DNA from: Chondrus crispus
Taxonomy: Eukaryota > Rhodophyta > Florideophyceae > Gigartinales > Gigartinaceae
Length of the DNA stretch: 64,000 nt
Reading direction: 5' to 3'
Assembly (NCBI RefSeq): GCF_000350225.1
Contig: NW_005179259.1
Location: 25,373-89,372, forward strand
The number at the start of each line of letters is the position of its first letter. Position 1 is the stretch's first letter. The notes under the pieces were generated by a model. That model did not search any database, was not told where the DNA came from, and worked only from the letters and a program-made list of their open reading frames with translations. The position numbers and the translations under genes were made by a program. Shown here piece after piece: positions 1 to 11,516 of this stretch.

Positions 1-1185
1 GGGGCAAGTGCATAACCTGTCCCATGGGACACGGACTGCATGGTCACAATCCGAATGAGATTATTCATTTTGACTTATTGTTCATGGGTAAAAGCGACTC
101 AGGCCAAGTGTTCATTCTCATCCTAAAGGGCGGCGCCTCTGGATTCGTGTGGCCGGAGCCGTGCACAGCATTCGACTCAGAAACAGCTGTGTGACCTCTC
201 GTGATATGGTTCTCGCTGTTTGAAATTAGGTTAATGTGGATTTCTGACGGGTGTTCTCACTTCAAAAATAAGGTAATGGATGCCCTGAATCATCGTTTAC
301 ATGCACATCACCAATTTACAACACCCTGCCGCCCGCCATCCAGCAGCACGGTAGAAACGGTGTGTGAAGAAGTACTGTGGTCTGTCAGTCACTGCTTTCG
401 GAATTCTGTACATAAGAAAGTGAGTGGCGTACAATTCTTCCGCTGGTGCAAAGTATTTTCAACCATTCTCTTCAATCCGGCTTGGGCAATCGAGCTCCTA
501 TCACAGTTTTCACCGGGCTTCCCACAGACAACCCTCTCCGAACCCTTTTACCTTCTTCGTCAACAGCACCCGCTTCTATTGATATCATCAAATCAAATCG
601 CATCACGAAGTCAAACGGGCTGATCAAGGCTCTGGACGAGATGCACCGAGACACACGGTTTCGCCGTACTAAAACTCGCGAGGTCGTAGTCACACGGCAA
701 AATCTGAAAATGCATGTTCGACCGGTCAACTTTGGGGTCCGGGACTACGTTCCGGTAGGCAAAAGAACTGGATAAAACGGTCATAAGCTTTTGTCACTTG
801 GAATGGACCACAATGGATCATAAAAGAAATGTTGCATTTCACCTTCGAGTGCCAAGATCTTATTTCCAATTCTTTTTCCCTGTTGCACTCCAACCGCCTA
901 AAGTTTTACTCTGACAAGGAACTCAACCTGACTGAATAGCTCTTGGATAGGGTAGCCCACAACCTCTATCTCAATAAGGTCGAAAAGCTACTAGATTTGC
1001 GCCCAAACAGCGACAAAAATTATTACGAAGTGCGTGCCAAATGGATTGGATCTGACCATGAAGAACCAACATGGGAACCCGTCGAGGCCCTGATGGAGGA
1101 CTTTCCTGCTTTGCTTTTTGTCTATCTTTCCTCTCACCCAAAACCAGACTTAGTTTCAGCCGCGAAAGCGAGCGTCGGACAGTGA
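1..1185 (+). pseudogene. Ty3/gypsy integrase-chromodomain relic
   Basis: Decayed 3' end of a gypsy pol, cut by the window edge. The reading starts inside the integrase (NEIIHFDLLFMG) and continues with WISDGCSHFK and later GNRAPITVFTGLP. These match, domain by domain, the integrase at 29502-31427, so both belong to one family. The reading needs several frame changes (near 195, 380 and 450) and meets stops. A chromodomain-like segment at about 950-1150 (YYEVRAKWIGSDHEEPTWEP) shows that this family ended in a chromodomain, a module thought to steer integration to marked chromatin. That module is missing from the copy near 31.4 kb. No LTR is visible here. The call is firm; the exact 3' limit is not. 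Confidence 0.85.
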
Positions 1186-1344
1186 TTGATTTCGGAAAGA
1201 AAGGAATATTGCGCCCCGCCCTGTTGCGTGGCAAACGATGACAGACGCAAGCAGATTCTCTTTGACTCACATGGGATCTCTTACTGTGGACGACACTTGC
1301 TAGCCTGACACGACATCGGGTCAGGCTCTCCAGGACTTTTCAGT

Positions 1345-1480
1345 TAGGTACGGCCCTGAGGGCTGTACCTAACTCGCAGTCCATCACTAATTGTGCTTCT
1401 CTTGACTTCCAGGAGTGCGTATCTCCCGGGCCTTTAAATTGAAATTTTCAAGAAAAGCGCTGTAAATGGTAGTACTGTAC
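1345..1480 (+). repeat. Dispersed repeat family A, copy 1 (partial)
   Basis: Begins with a GC-rich hairpin (GGCCCTGAGGGC) and contains the shared block CTTGACTTCCAG ... GTGCGTATCTCCC ... CCTTTAAATTGAA. The same block occurs inverted at 36938-37106 and direct at 41429-41600. The copy stops at a GTACTGTAC motif where another inverted-repeat unit begins. A further family A fragment (CAGAGCGGAAATGC ... GCAGGACGTC) lies at 2411-2445, so the copy looks split by the material between. Class unknown. The terminal hairpin recalls Helitron ends, but no CTRR terminus is conserved among copies. Confidence 0.7.
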
Positions 1481-1962
1481 TGTTGCGGCAATTCCTCCGC
1501 AAGATCCCGAGCGACCTGTGCCAACGAGAATCCACTCGTCTTCGTCTTTATTCTTCACAAGTCTGCTGCCATCCCCTTCCCTATCTGCTCCAGGGACGGC
1601 TCTTAAGTAATCTATGCCCGGGGGCTGTCCTCTCTTCCCCCGACCTCTCCTGGCGCCCCCTTTCCCTTCAGCTTCCCTCTGCCCCAGTCCTGGCGCCCTC
1701 CTCCTGCTCCTTTCCTTTCACCCACACGGCCGGTGGCCTCCCCCGTCTTCTTGTCCCGGCCCAAGTTCCCTCGCAGCCACGGGTTTCCCTTCATCCTCCC
1801 TCTGTCTACCGCCGACAGTTCCCCACGCGCATGATCCCGCCACTTCTACTGCCTTTCGGTTGGTACGCCTCGGTTCCGGCCGTGTCCGCTTTGATTCGCC
1901 TTACGCGTGTCCACCTTGCCACCTGGCACCTGGGTTCATCCGTAACAGTACAGTACTACCAC
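1468..1962 (+). mobile_element. Short inverted-repeat element (MITE-like), copy 1
   Basis: About 495 bp bounded by inverted ends. Both termini read GGTAGTACTGTACTGTT followed by RCGG, seen directly at the left and as the reverse complement at the right. The interior is pyrimidine-rich on this strand. It aligns along its length with the inverted copy at 37101-37590, sharing landmarks such as GAGCGACCTGT, CACAAGTCTGCTGCC and GCCACCTGGCA. The ORFs inside are low-complexity readings that are not conserved between copies, so I treat it as non-coding and non-autonomous. Confidence 0.65.
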
Positions 1963-3507
1963 GTTTTGCAAAACGTTTATTGAATCTGAAGCGGTCCCTG
2001 AGAATCCACTCAGCTATACGGGAATCCACCCGATGTTCACCGCCCGTCGAGAGTCCACTCGACGTCCAGGTCACCTCCTGATGCCCTAATTTTCTCTGTT
2101 CCTCCCCGCTGGGCTCCCTTTTATACAACCTATCTTCCCTCGTCACCGCGCCCCCAATCACTGGGGTCTTGCACCCACATCCAGTTCCCCGCCTTTCCCT
2201 TCGCCTACTGACCCTTCCCTTCGCCTACTGCCCGCTCTTTTTCCCTTCGTGGTGCCCCCGACACTTTCCCTTTGTCCCCCATGCGCTATTCCCCGTGCGC
2301 AAATCCCCGTGCCGGCCAATGCATCTACAGCCGACAAGCCATTTTTCTCTTCGCAGCAGATGTCGCCCCGCGTTCGAGCCGACACAAGCTGACTCGTGTT
2401 TAATTTTCCAGCAGTACAGAGCGGAAATGCTCTTGCAGGACGTCTTGTAGTGGAATATGAGGCTCTACAGGGGGTGGAATGAAAGGAAAATAATTGGATA
2501 TGAGAAATAGTCCCGGTTGGGGGACACACGTGTGAATAATTGCACAGTTTCAATTTTTAATTATTCTATTTTATTTAGTTAATTAGTTACTATTAATTTG
2601 GCTGACATTAGATTAGATTTAGGATCTAGCGCCGCGAGCTACTGTAGTGGCTCCGGCGGGGCGATATATACCTTAGCCCTCTGACCACCAAGCCAGTAAA
2701 GGCAACCCGAGTTGCCAGAGTCTGATATCGCCTTGGTCGAAGTCCGTCTTCTACAAGACATTCCCTTCTACCACAGATTACTTTTTCCTTTGCGCTCGGG
2801 GTTCCCTTTCCTTTTCCTTTATTTCACTATCCTTTTCTATCTCTAATTCTACCTATTTCCCTTATCTTGTGTTGGTACCATCGGTATTGGTTGCAACCGA
2901 ACCGGCGTAGGTGTCTTTGCCATCGGGCGACACGTTGACGTAGCGCTGCTACTGTGACCTATTTACGACGGAGACTGTTGCAACGACGTCTCCCAAGAAG
3001 GGCTTTACGTGCGTACAAGTCAGTGTTGGTGCCATCGGCCTCGGTTGCGACCGTATTGGTGAAGGTGTTTCGAGCCATCGGGCGGCACATTGGTGGAGCA
3101 CTTCCATTTTCATTTCATCCAGTCGGGCTGCGTTGCGACGCCCCCGTCGAAGGCCTTTTCGCGTTACAAGGTTTCGAAGACGCTAAAAGAGCTTTGGCCT
3201 TACAACCCAGTGGAACCGGGGTACCCTACGTACACGCCCCTCCCCACACTCGTCGAGCAATTCTCTTCGCAAGTCTCTAGCACACGGATCCCGGCCCGGG
3301 CTACTTCTCTGTGCCCCCATCAGGGATCCGAGCTACTACGAGCCGCAAGCTCGTTTAAACGGAGAAGGGAGAGTCGGACGCTGCGTTGCGCTGTGCCGTC
3401 GGCAGTTGTCCCTTTTGTTGTTTTTGTTGTTGGACCATCGGTCCTCGGTCCCTGCCTGACAGGCGTATTGCACTACACGCCTACCTTTCATATCAGATAA
3501 CTTGGTA
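1963..3507. other. No supported gene; contains an imperfect tandem duplication
   Basis: No ORF here has recognisable similarity. 2869-2935 and 3022-3090 are imperfect copies of one segment with a 153-bp period: GTTGGTACCATCGG against GTTGGTGCCATCGG, each followed by a CCATCGGGCG block. A short family A fragment lies at 2411-2445. The rest is pyrimidine-rich intergenic or relic sequence. Confidence 0.5.
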
Positions 3508-4010
3508 CAGGGGGAGTCGCGATATAGTGCTACCCCGTGCCAGTGGGCTGAAAACGGCACTATACCGAAGCGGGCACTATAAGATAATGAGATTTACGGC
3601 TTTTTCGCAACCACTTCCATGCATCACTGCTCAGAAAGACCGCTCCCAGGATGCCATACTCGTACTTTGCATCTTCGCTGAAGACTCAAGCGTGATCATG
3701 CATTTCTGTTATTAGGAGCTGCCCAGCCGCCGCATTGAATTTCTCCTTTTTCGCAACCATAAATGCCATGTTACAGTTTTGCAGATGTCCAGTTGCATCA
3801 TCGACCCTGCCTTTTCCCGCCATATTCACCATTCGAGTTAGCAACTGCATAATACCTTTCCGCGGCCGCAGCGACTCTCGGGCAGTACGTTCATCCAACT
3901 GCCTCTGTGTAGAACCTTCGTTTTAGGCTCAAAATTCGTGCCACCCGCAGAAAGGTAGCACTATATCGGAGCTGGCACGAACAAAGATGGCGCTATATCG
4001 ACGCCTCCTG
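3508..4010. mobile_element. Pogo/Tigger-like TIR element, copy 1
   Basis: A 503-bp unit flanked on both sides by TA (3506-3507 and 4011-4012). The left end begins CAGGGGGAGTCGCGATATAG; the right end, reverse-complemented, begins CAGGAGGCGTCGATATAG. Subterminal GATATAGTGC/GGCACTATA motifs repeat at both ends. TA duplication, a CAG start and repeated subterminal motifs are the hallmarks of pogo/Tc1-mariner elements. It is far too short for a full transposase. A minus-strand ORF (3686-3898) lies inside. Confidence 0.7.
3686..3898 (-). CDS. Small ORF inside pogo-like element
   Basis: A 70-residue reading, which can be extended upstream without a start codon. It is predicted helical and basic (RPRKGIMQLLTRM, MVAKKEKFNAAAGQ). 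I recognise no family. It is notable only because the second pogo-like element (26091-26631) also holds one short helical ORF, which may be a residual DNA-binding exon of a transposase. It could equally be chance. Confidence 0.25.
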   Translation of the reverse strand: MDERTARESLRPRKGIMQLLTRMVNMAGKGRVDDATGHLQNCNMAFMVAKKEKFNAAAGQLLITEMHDHA

Positions 4011-4713
4011 TACTGGTTTTCTTATTTTTGCTCCGCTCACGACGCTTCCCTTGGCCATTCAGAGAGTTCCACTTGCCCCTTGTTCTTCTGGTTTTGTGTG
4101 GTGGAACCAGAATAAGAACCAATAGACCATTCACGCAAATTCTCTCGGACAGAGCAAGGAGCCAAACAACTACCGAGAAGACATCCGTTTATGACGTATC
4201 ACAAAATTAATAAATAAAATACACACTAACTGTACTGTAAATCTGCTGGACCTTTTCGACAACAAACCCTCGAATCGCCAATACGTGGTCAATTCCTGGG
4301 CTTCGATTGAATGTGAAAGCGCGGCATCTCAAACTGTAATGCCCAGTTCATTTGATAAAGGACCCGGCCACATCGTAATGACAGAGGTCAACGCATTTCA
4401 AAAATTCAGAACTGGCTTTTTCTCGCCCTCACCACACCCCCTTTCGCTTCGCCTTCTAAACCTACAGTATCAAGCCCCACTTCCACACCTCTGCCACCCC
4501 AATACCACACACGCCATCTTTATGCCTACACAACTCCACGGCACTTCCACTCCTTCCCAGCCTATCTCCCTGTCCCCTCTCGTCTCTCTCTCACTCCACA
4601 CCTGCTTCTTTCCATCTGCTCTGCCACTTCTACCCCTCTCGCTCCACTCCCCCGCTTCCTCCGCCGTGTGCCCCTCTCGCCTGGCTTTTCTGATCATTAC
4701 CGCACAGCGCACT

Positions 4714-6459
4714 ATGGTTTGCTTTTCATCTCACGATGCAGCTCAAGCGCTGCAACGCCTCGGGACTGCGACCATTGATCGCCGTAATGAGCTCGAGGGA
4801 TTCGAGTACGAGCGCCTAGAGGACAGTGATGAAGATAATGGGACTGCTTGTAGCATAAACACCCCCAACGGAGAGGGGTGTATGCACATCTCGACGTAGA
4901 CCCCGTTCGAATGGAAAGACGGGTGAAGCACCAGCTACGGCACCGGGAAGCGGGCCCGGGTAGCAGTGTGGTAGAGCAGGATGGACGAGGACGCGCGCAC
5001 GTCCGGGCCGATCTACACCTCGACGACCCGGAGCAGCGCTGGGTAACGTACCAGCGCTGACGGGCGGAGGCGGATCTAGGCTCGCTCACGTGCCTGGGTG
5101 CGTCCCCTGCCCGCTTTCCTTCTAACGCGCGTGAAGACGGAGGCGCGCGTTTAGAATAAGCTGGGTGGCCTGACCTTGGCGGTCGGTTGTTATCAAGTCC
5201 GTGGTTGTCCCCCTTCGCCGCCGCCGGTCCGCTCCGTATTTAATATACAAAACAATCTATAATAACACTACAGTACCGAGGTACTGAAGCGGGCTACTGT
5301 TGTGCAAGTCGGCCTGCACTGTAATAATGTCAGCTATCGGGGGTGACAGAACACGTGTATGTGCGCTCTTCGTTCACGCGCGTACACGTGTACACGTGTG
5401 TATGTGTGCGTCCCTCGTACCCGTGTGGGTACACGTGGGCACGCGCGGTGGTACTGTAGAGCGTCGGACTCTACAGTACATGATCTCATTCTTGATCTAA
5501 CCCAAATAAAAGCCCCCAAGGGGTGGTTACACTACACTGATGCCCCGATATTTGAGCGTTTCTACGATCAGGGCGGTGCGAAGGCCATTGTGGAGAAGAC
5601 CAACTTCAACTCGGCCCAATTCAACGGCATCTGGGCTGGGTTTGAGGCGTTGGCCCTGGCAAACTACAACGTAGGTAGTGGGCGCAAAAGCGCGCAGAAG
5701 CCAAAAGACGTGCTGTTCATAGTATTGGCGGTTCTCAAGCCCGGGGGTACGTGGGATTTTTCGGCGAGGATGTTCGGGCAAAAAACGTCTGCGTTTGACC
5801 CAATGGTTCTTCGGTTTATACATCTCTTATCCGAACCCTTGTATGAGCACTACGTCTCAAACCAGACGAAGAGATGGTCCATGAAGGAACTGCGCGCAAA
5901 TGGACATGTTTTTAAAAAATATCTCATGGCAAGATACGCCACGGATGTGACGTTCCTGCCTGCTCTCATGCTGGCGGGCAGTGTAGAGGAGGGAAAGCGG
6001 TAGTACAGTGGAAAACATAAGTTGTATGGATTCAAGATTGAGGTCTCAGTTACCCCAAATGGTTTCTCTGTCGGGTCCAGCAAGCACGAGCCCGGGTCCG
6101 TTTCCGATCTCGTCATTTTCCAGGAAATGCAGTGGTTTCATCGCCGCACCCAGCCCAAAAAGAGTGATGAGATGGAAATGGCGGACACCGGCCCGCTTGC
6201 AGAGAGGTATCTGAATCAGTGAGCAGTGTTAGCCGATAAAGGCTATCAAGGCGCTGGTGAGTTTTGTCGAAATATTCTTCCCAAGCGCAAACCACAGGCC
6301 TCTTTTTTGTCTCCCGCAGATGTCTCGGCAAACAAGTTTATATCTAGTGACCGCATTTTTGTAGAGAACTATTGTAGACGTTTATGCGGGCTTTGGAGTG
6401 CGTTAGGGTCGAAATGGAAGTCTGAGATTAATTATGACCAATATTTCGTCTATGTTTAG
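4714..6459 (+). pseudogene. Harbinger/PIF-type (DDE_Tnp_4-like) transposase, broken
   Basis: The N-terminal piece starts at ATG 4714 (MVCFSSHDAAQ) and is interrupted by the solo LTR at 4849-5536. It resumes in frame as APIFERFYDQGG, followed by KDVLFIVLAVLKPGGTWD, YATDVTFL (first catalytic Asp region), SGKHKLYGFKIEVSV, LADKGYQGA (second Asp) and RIFVENYCRR (acidic third position). This order matches the DDE superfamily of PIF/Harbinger transposases, which cut and paste DNA at TTA-like targets. In-frame stops occur at about 6001 (TAG) and 6220 (TGA), and there are small frame changes. No terminal repeats were found around it. It is clearly inactive; subfamily assignment is moderate. Confidence 0.7.
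4849..5536 (-). mobile_element. Solo LTR, family B, copy 1
   Basis: A 688-bp LTR, oriented minus by comparison with the 593-bp copy at 46097-46689. The plus strand starts TGTAGCATAAACACCCCC and ends GGTTACACTACA, giving TG...CA termini. Flanks are CTGCT (4844-4848) and CTGAT (5537-5541), a 5-bp target duplication with one mismatch. Internal landmarks shared with the other copy are CTCGACGAC/CTCGACGCC, GACGGGCGGAGG and CCGCTC..ATTTAAT. There is no internal retrotransposon sequence, so it is a recombination remnant. It interrupts the transposase reading frame. Confidence 0.85.
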
Positions 6460-6886
6460 GGCTGAAGAACTTCCACATAAGTTAGATGCCGCTGCGTGAT
6501 GGCGACATGCAGTTATACCAGCAGTTTACAAGCAGGTGTTATTTTATTGGGAATTCTCAACTCGAACGACGTCGAAGGATACAGAAGCACTATCGTTAGA
6601 GACGAGCGGACTTAGTGTAACGCCAATTTCGTGCACAGGGGGTGAGGGAGCTGTTCGGGAGACAGCCAAGCGAAAGCATGAAAGGACAGCAGAAAGATAC
6701 TGTACTATCGTAAAAGTATCATTTTTGCACCGCTTTTTATGCATTGCTGTAGAGGGCGTTGAGTCGGCTGTTGCAGTCCATTACAGCATATATTAGCTCA
6801 CCTTCAAGACGACCGAGTCGTCCTGAAATTGTCACAGTTCTGCGCAAACCCCCTTCATTGGCGTTGGAGACCTAGTGGCGCACCTG
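6460..6886. other. No gene seen
   Basis: Between the broken transposase and the Copia target duplication I see only short uninformative ORFs and no clear repeats. It may be the 3' flank of the Harbinger-like element. Confidence 0.4.
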
Positions 6887-7093
6887 TGTGATTCCATGAA
6901 CTCCGATGTCCCCGATCGCTGAGGGAGCGGGTGGCCGTCGGCGACTTTATTGGGTCGCGAGTGCGCCATGCCCTATTAGCTATGTGTTATTACTGGGGTG
7001 TGGCGTGCTGTGGTCTGGATGTAACTACTGATGTAGGTTCGGCTTGCGCGCACCATCTGAGCGTGGTTTTTTGGTTTTCTGGATGTAACCACA
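6887..7093 (-). repeat. Copia 3' LTR
   Basis: 207 bp, paired with 22197-22334. Compared with that copy it has about 69 extra bases near its minus-strand start, where a TGGATGTAAC motif occurs twice. The ACCTG target duplication lies immediately outside at 6882-6886. Confidence 0.8.
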
Positions 7094-7383
7094 CTCCCCC
7101 TGACGCGTGGTGCGCGCGAGTGGTGGTGTGGGGCGTGGGGGGTGTTTGTGCTCAGTGCGTTTATCTGTATGTGTTTTTTTGTGCTTCTTGTACAGTGTGG
7201 CCTTGAGTATTTTTGTAAATATATCTGCGTACTGCTCCGTCGTCGGGTTTCTGCGTATGGCAAGTTCTCCCTTTTGTACTGTGTCGTGGAGGTAATGATA
7301 TCAGACATCGATGCACTTGCGGCGGTGCGTCGCTCCCATGCTTTTGACCATTTGAGCTGCTGCCGTTTTTATCGATGTGCATT
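7094..7383 (-). pseudogene. Copia RNase H C-terminus (fragment)
   Basis: The minus strand reads RRKCIDV, a stop, then YHYLHDTVQKGELAIRR and PTTEQYADIFTK. This is the classic C-terminal end of Copia RNase H (HIDxRYHFIR ... EQxADIxTK). It continues directly from the RNase H at 20211-20527 once the nested CACTA element is removed. One stop and one frame change show decay. Confidence 0.85.
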
Positions 7384-7760
7384 CCCTAGCATAAATAGGT
7401 TTCATCATTGGTCAGTTAAATGCAATTACTGGTCGATCAGTATGGTTCGTAAGTGGTCCATGACTGGTAATGATTTACATTTAACGTTGTATGACAACCG
7501 AGTGTGGTAAGACCTAACTCATTGGTCCGTTAATGCAAATTAATGGACCAAGACGGACCATTGCCGGGCCAGCCCGTGCTCCATTCAAGGACCATTAATT
7601 GTATTTGTCCCTCTTCCAATTTACAATATTTCCGTTTCCCCGACCAGTGCTGGTCCCTTCACGGACCACTTCTGTATTCCTATGCGCGCCACATCTGCAC
7701 CATGATGATCTGTTAGTGGACCACTCGCGAGGCATGCACCTATACATTAAAGGCGGTTCT
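7384..7760. repeat. CACTA left subterminal motif array
   Basis: About eleven copies of TGGTC or its complement GACCA in both orientations, many extended to TGGTCCAT/ATGGACCA, within 380 bp of the left end. Arrays like this are the binding sites of the accessory protein (TnpA) in plant En/Spm; that role here is inferred. Confidence 0.75.
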
Positions 7761-7772
7761 GAAACAAATCAA

Positions 7773-9870
7773 TTATTTATTGCTAATTCTGCAGAATAAT
7801 TCGCCGATGACGTGCGGGTCATCATCCCGTATGACAGACAAACTTGCCCACGTCTCCCTTGGATGCGCATGGAAGAGTGCACGCTGGAGAGCTGAGTTGC
7901 ACGACGTGAGCCTATGGGACGCCAGCGCGCTTTCCTGCCTCGACGCTGGCGGTGCGGTCTCCGGCACGAGCGGCGAGGCGTCGCCGGGGGAGTGCGCACG
8001 GTAGCACAGCAGCGAGGGGTCGGGGACGGCGGGGAGCAGCTCCTGCGTGGCGGGGGGAGGGAGGCGGCGAGCGTGAACAAGTTGAGGTACCTTCACCTCT
8101 TCACGTCGCCGGTAGATAAGAGCCCGCCCTTCCTGCAGGGGCGGGGCCTCCTGCGCGTGGGGCACGTAGAAGTACCAGTTCATCCGCGACATCCCCGTAC
8201 TGCCCGACCCTATCAGCAGTCCCACAGCCAGCGCCGCGTAAGTCAACGGCATTGCAGCCCACAGCGTCGTCAACACCCGCATCATGACGCTCGACCGCCA
8301 CGGGATCGGCGTGCTACTCACCACACCCAGCCCGCCCACGAGCCACCGCACCCGCTGCTTGATGGATTCCTTCAGCGGGACCGGGCTGTGCTCGAACAAT
8401 AACGCGCCGATCCATGCTAATCGCACCCCGCGTGACCGCGCTGTCATCCCGAAGAACGCGTCCCCAGCCATGCTCCCTTCAACCCCGTGTTCAAACTTCA
8501 CCCTCTTCTCCACGAAATTGCAGGCTACCACAAACGAACCGTGCATAACTACCCACACTTCTCCACACCTCCCCACACTCATACTGGATCCGATAACGCC
8601 CACAGCCGTCTGATACCCGTCTCGGGTCGGCAGGCGTTGTCACCCAGTTCGAGTTGTCTACGTCTCCGCTGCCCGCTACTGTCAAGTGGCCATCCCTCGT
8701 CCACAAAAATCGGACCTTGCCCGATTCGTGGCAACCTCTGTGTCTTAGCCACACAAGTAAGGTAACTTTCCCGCCTGCAATGCTGCATAATTGCACGAAC
8801 CGTGTCCTCATCGAATCGCGTGTCCACATCGAGATGTACAATCCAGTCCATTTCATCTGCTGGCGACGCCGTGATCGCATAATTTAACGCACGAGCCTTG
8901 CACAGCGCCCCTCCGTCTGCCTCGTACGAAAAGAGTACAACAATCTCATACACTCCTGGGTCGTCAATCTCATCGCTCAAATTCAACCCTTGATCCGTCA
9001 CCACCTCGACCCTCCACATCCGTCCAGGGATCCCGCTCCTCTTAAACACTGCTGCCGCCCTCTTCGAATTTCCCTCGCTAGTCTCGCGTTATCTCTCCTA
9101 GTTACATATTGAAAGTACAACGTGAAGTACAGGTCTAGCTTCGTCTTGTCCGTCTTAACTGTCTTGTCCGTCGTATCCGCTACTAAACCAATCTCTTGCA
9201 CACCTGCTTCTTCGTCAACAACTTTTCCTTGCTGCATCATTTCGGAGATTGTTGGCAGACGTTTCCAGATCGCTCGCGGAAACCCCACTTGCCTGACAAC
9301 GTTCAGAATCATTGCCGGCAAAGCCAGAAGCGATACCCATCGCAGAATATGAACGACATTTGTTAGAAAGGTGGACGCAATGCCAAACGTTCCTAGCAAC
9401 CCTGCTGGTCCATCGTTAGTAGGGTTTTCATCGCAGATATATATAGATTTCGGAAGCCAGCAAAACCGCGATCCAAGTGAGGCCATTGCAATATGGTCCT
9501 CGAGTGGTGGTAGGCTAAAATGAAACACAGACCATAAAAACAAAACCATCACCGCATGGTACAACAGCACCCGTGCAGCTCGCTCCATGGCCGAGCCTTC
9601 CCGTTTCGGCTTTCTTTGTTGCGGGGTTAAATCAAAAGCTTTTGCAATCTGCACCGGCCAAGGCGAATGAACCAGCCTTCCATCTTCGGCTGCCTGAAAG
9701 AACCGCTCGTGTATCGCAATTAGAGTCGCTGCCAGTGGCCTTTAGATACCACAGAGACCGCCACGCCAACAAGAAGCAGCACCGGCAAGTATACAAACAT
9801 CGCTACATGGTGGCCCATAATCGCCGTGGGGGTGGCGAGCCGCTGGTTTGCACCACAGCTGCATAAAACA
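7773..9870 (-). pseudogene. Egghead-like GT2 glycosyltransferase, broken
   Basis: Reading from 9870 down: hydrophobic segments (VLLYHAVMVLFLWSVFHF, then a second stretch ending ALPAMILNVVRQVG), LYFQYVTRRDNARL, GIPGRMWRVEVVTDQG, ALCKARALNYA, DWIVHLDVDTRFDED (DxD-type site), NWVTTPAD, GVEGSMAGDAFFGM and the QxxRW-type motif QRVRWLVGG, followed by more membrane segments. The order matches animal egghead (GDP-mannose:glycolipid beta-1,4-mannosyltransferase) and related GT2 proteins of ER/Golgi membranes. At least four frame changes (near 9650, 9040, 8750 and 8600) break it. It lies inside the CACTA element, next to the left motif array, so it looks like captured host sequence. The acceptor substrate cannot be inferred. 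Confidence 0.8.
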
Positions 9871-11516
9871 CGAGCTCGAGGCCATATAAGAATGGATGAA
9901 AGATTAAAGAATAGGAACCTTCGGCCGAATAGATTTCAATTAGCGGGTAAAGTTGACAGCGAAGAGTAAGCACGACGACGAGAGTTGACGTAAGGACCAG
10001 GGAGGCCGAAGTGCGGTCGTAAGTTGGGTAAGGATTAGCGTTAAAAGGGCAAAATTTGGCAAGTGTTACAGAGACAGGTCACAATGTCCTGGGCAAATTC
10101 TGGAAGATGGGGGAGGAAAGGGAGTTAGGCGATTATGTCGACATACATGATGAAACGTGTGGACTGGTCTATGTTTGGGAAATGAGATAGCCAAAATGCC
10201 TGTAGGGAGGCAAGACATGTGATGAACGGGATGGTGAGCTGCACGTGAGGGACATTAGCGGTTTAATATCTTGCAAAGAGGTCGAGAAGAATGCGAAAGA
10301 CGAGAAAAGTCAGTGCGAGATATGAGAGCAAAGTGTAGGCTATGATGGAGGAGAAGGCATCATTGGGGGGAAAGGAAGGAGATCAGTAAACTCACAGAAT
10401 GAGGCTAGCTGTCGAGGAGAATAATGTGCAGCAGAGGCTCGGTGGATGAGGAGAAGGCGAACGTGTGCGCAAAAAGTGCGAAACATTAGAGAGGATAGAG
10501 GTGAGCCGAGTGGGAAACATACAATCTTCAGGGGAAAAACTGGTGAAACCTGTGCGAGAAGGCGTGGGTGTAGGAATTAGAATAAGACGCACTGCAAAAC
10601 AATAAAGACCTGGATGAGGGCAAAGCGGGTCAGACAGTGGAAGGTGGCGGTGGGGACGACTGCCAAGACGAAGAGATTGACAGCGGAGAGCACACGAAAA
10701 AAACGACTAGGTCTGCCAGAGGAGGGAGGAGAGCTATGGTAGAGGATGGGGAGCGGCAAAAGGGACGGGAAGGGGTCTTTCGACATCAGGGGAGACGCCG
10801 AGACGAAGATGGATGCAATGAAAGATCGGTGGTAGGGAGAAAGGAAAGCTAACAGCGGCGGAGATGGAAACAAGGCAACGGGAGGCGATGAAGATGAGGG
10901 TACGAGATGATTTGCGCTTCATGCAGAATGGATGGAGGAAAACGCCAAGTGATAGCCTAGAAGGTAGATCAAGGGGTGTGAATTTTTTGTTCTGTACAGT
11001 ATGATGCGCGGCCGCAGTCAGCTGCATTTGGCATCCACTCGTCCCCACTCTCGCAGCCATTGAGCCCCAATTTTGAATTATTTGTCCCGTGAGCTCACGA
11101 TATCTGCTGGCCTTTCACCCCTCGTGCATGGACCCGGTGAGGACCCGCTTCGGATCACGGTGATTTTGCAACTTGTGCAGATCCGTCAAGGGCAACAATT
11201 AGCTGCGACGAGTATGCGGTAAGGTAAAACTCGGTGAAGCTACGCGGCATGAGTCTCGATGTTCGGTTTGGGAGGGGTGCCACGTACTCACTGAGTCCTG
11301 TGAGGTTCCGGGAAGCGATACAAGAGATGCATATCGATCGATCAATAGGTTCGGTATTATTTCTTCCCTTTCACATTCATTCAGTCTGGAATCCTATTAT
11401 GCCAAGCCCGCATCACCAGATAAGCCCCTGCCGCAAGCAATACTAGTACCACCGCTTAATTCTTGGATTTCATCTTCCGTTTCCAAATCCCCGTAGCACT
11501 GCACGGCCCGTTTCCT
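9871..11516. other. Purine-rich stretch without a supported gene
   Basis: The plus strand is G/A-rich from about 10030 to 10980 (many GGAGGAG and GAAGGAG runs). The pyrimidine-rich complement gives spurious minus ORFs (10577-10873, 10734-11060) with Ser/Pro/Leu bias and no family signature. It may be further captured, decayed cargo. Confidence 0.45.

Noticed and set aside
1345-1375. Helitron 3' end (GC hairpin)
   Set aside because: The hairpin is conserved, but the sequence after it differs in all three copies and lacks a consistent CTRR end; no Rep/helicase sequence is present.
1483-2081. Pro/Ser/Leu-rich plus-strand ORFs of 155-166 aa
   Set aside because: Pyrimidine-rich repeat interior; the frames are not conserved in the inverted copy at 37101-37590.
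8284-8765. Plus-strand ORFs over the GT2 region
   Set aside because: The minus strand carries the recognisable glycosyltransferase motifs; the plus readings are its complement.
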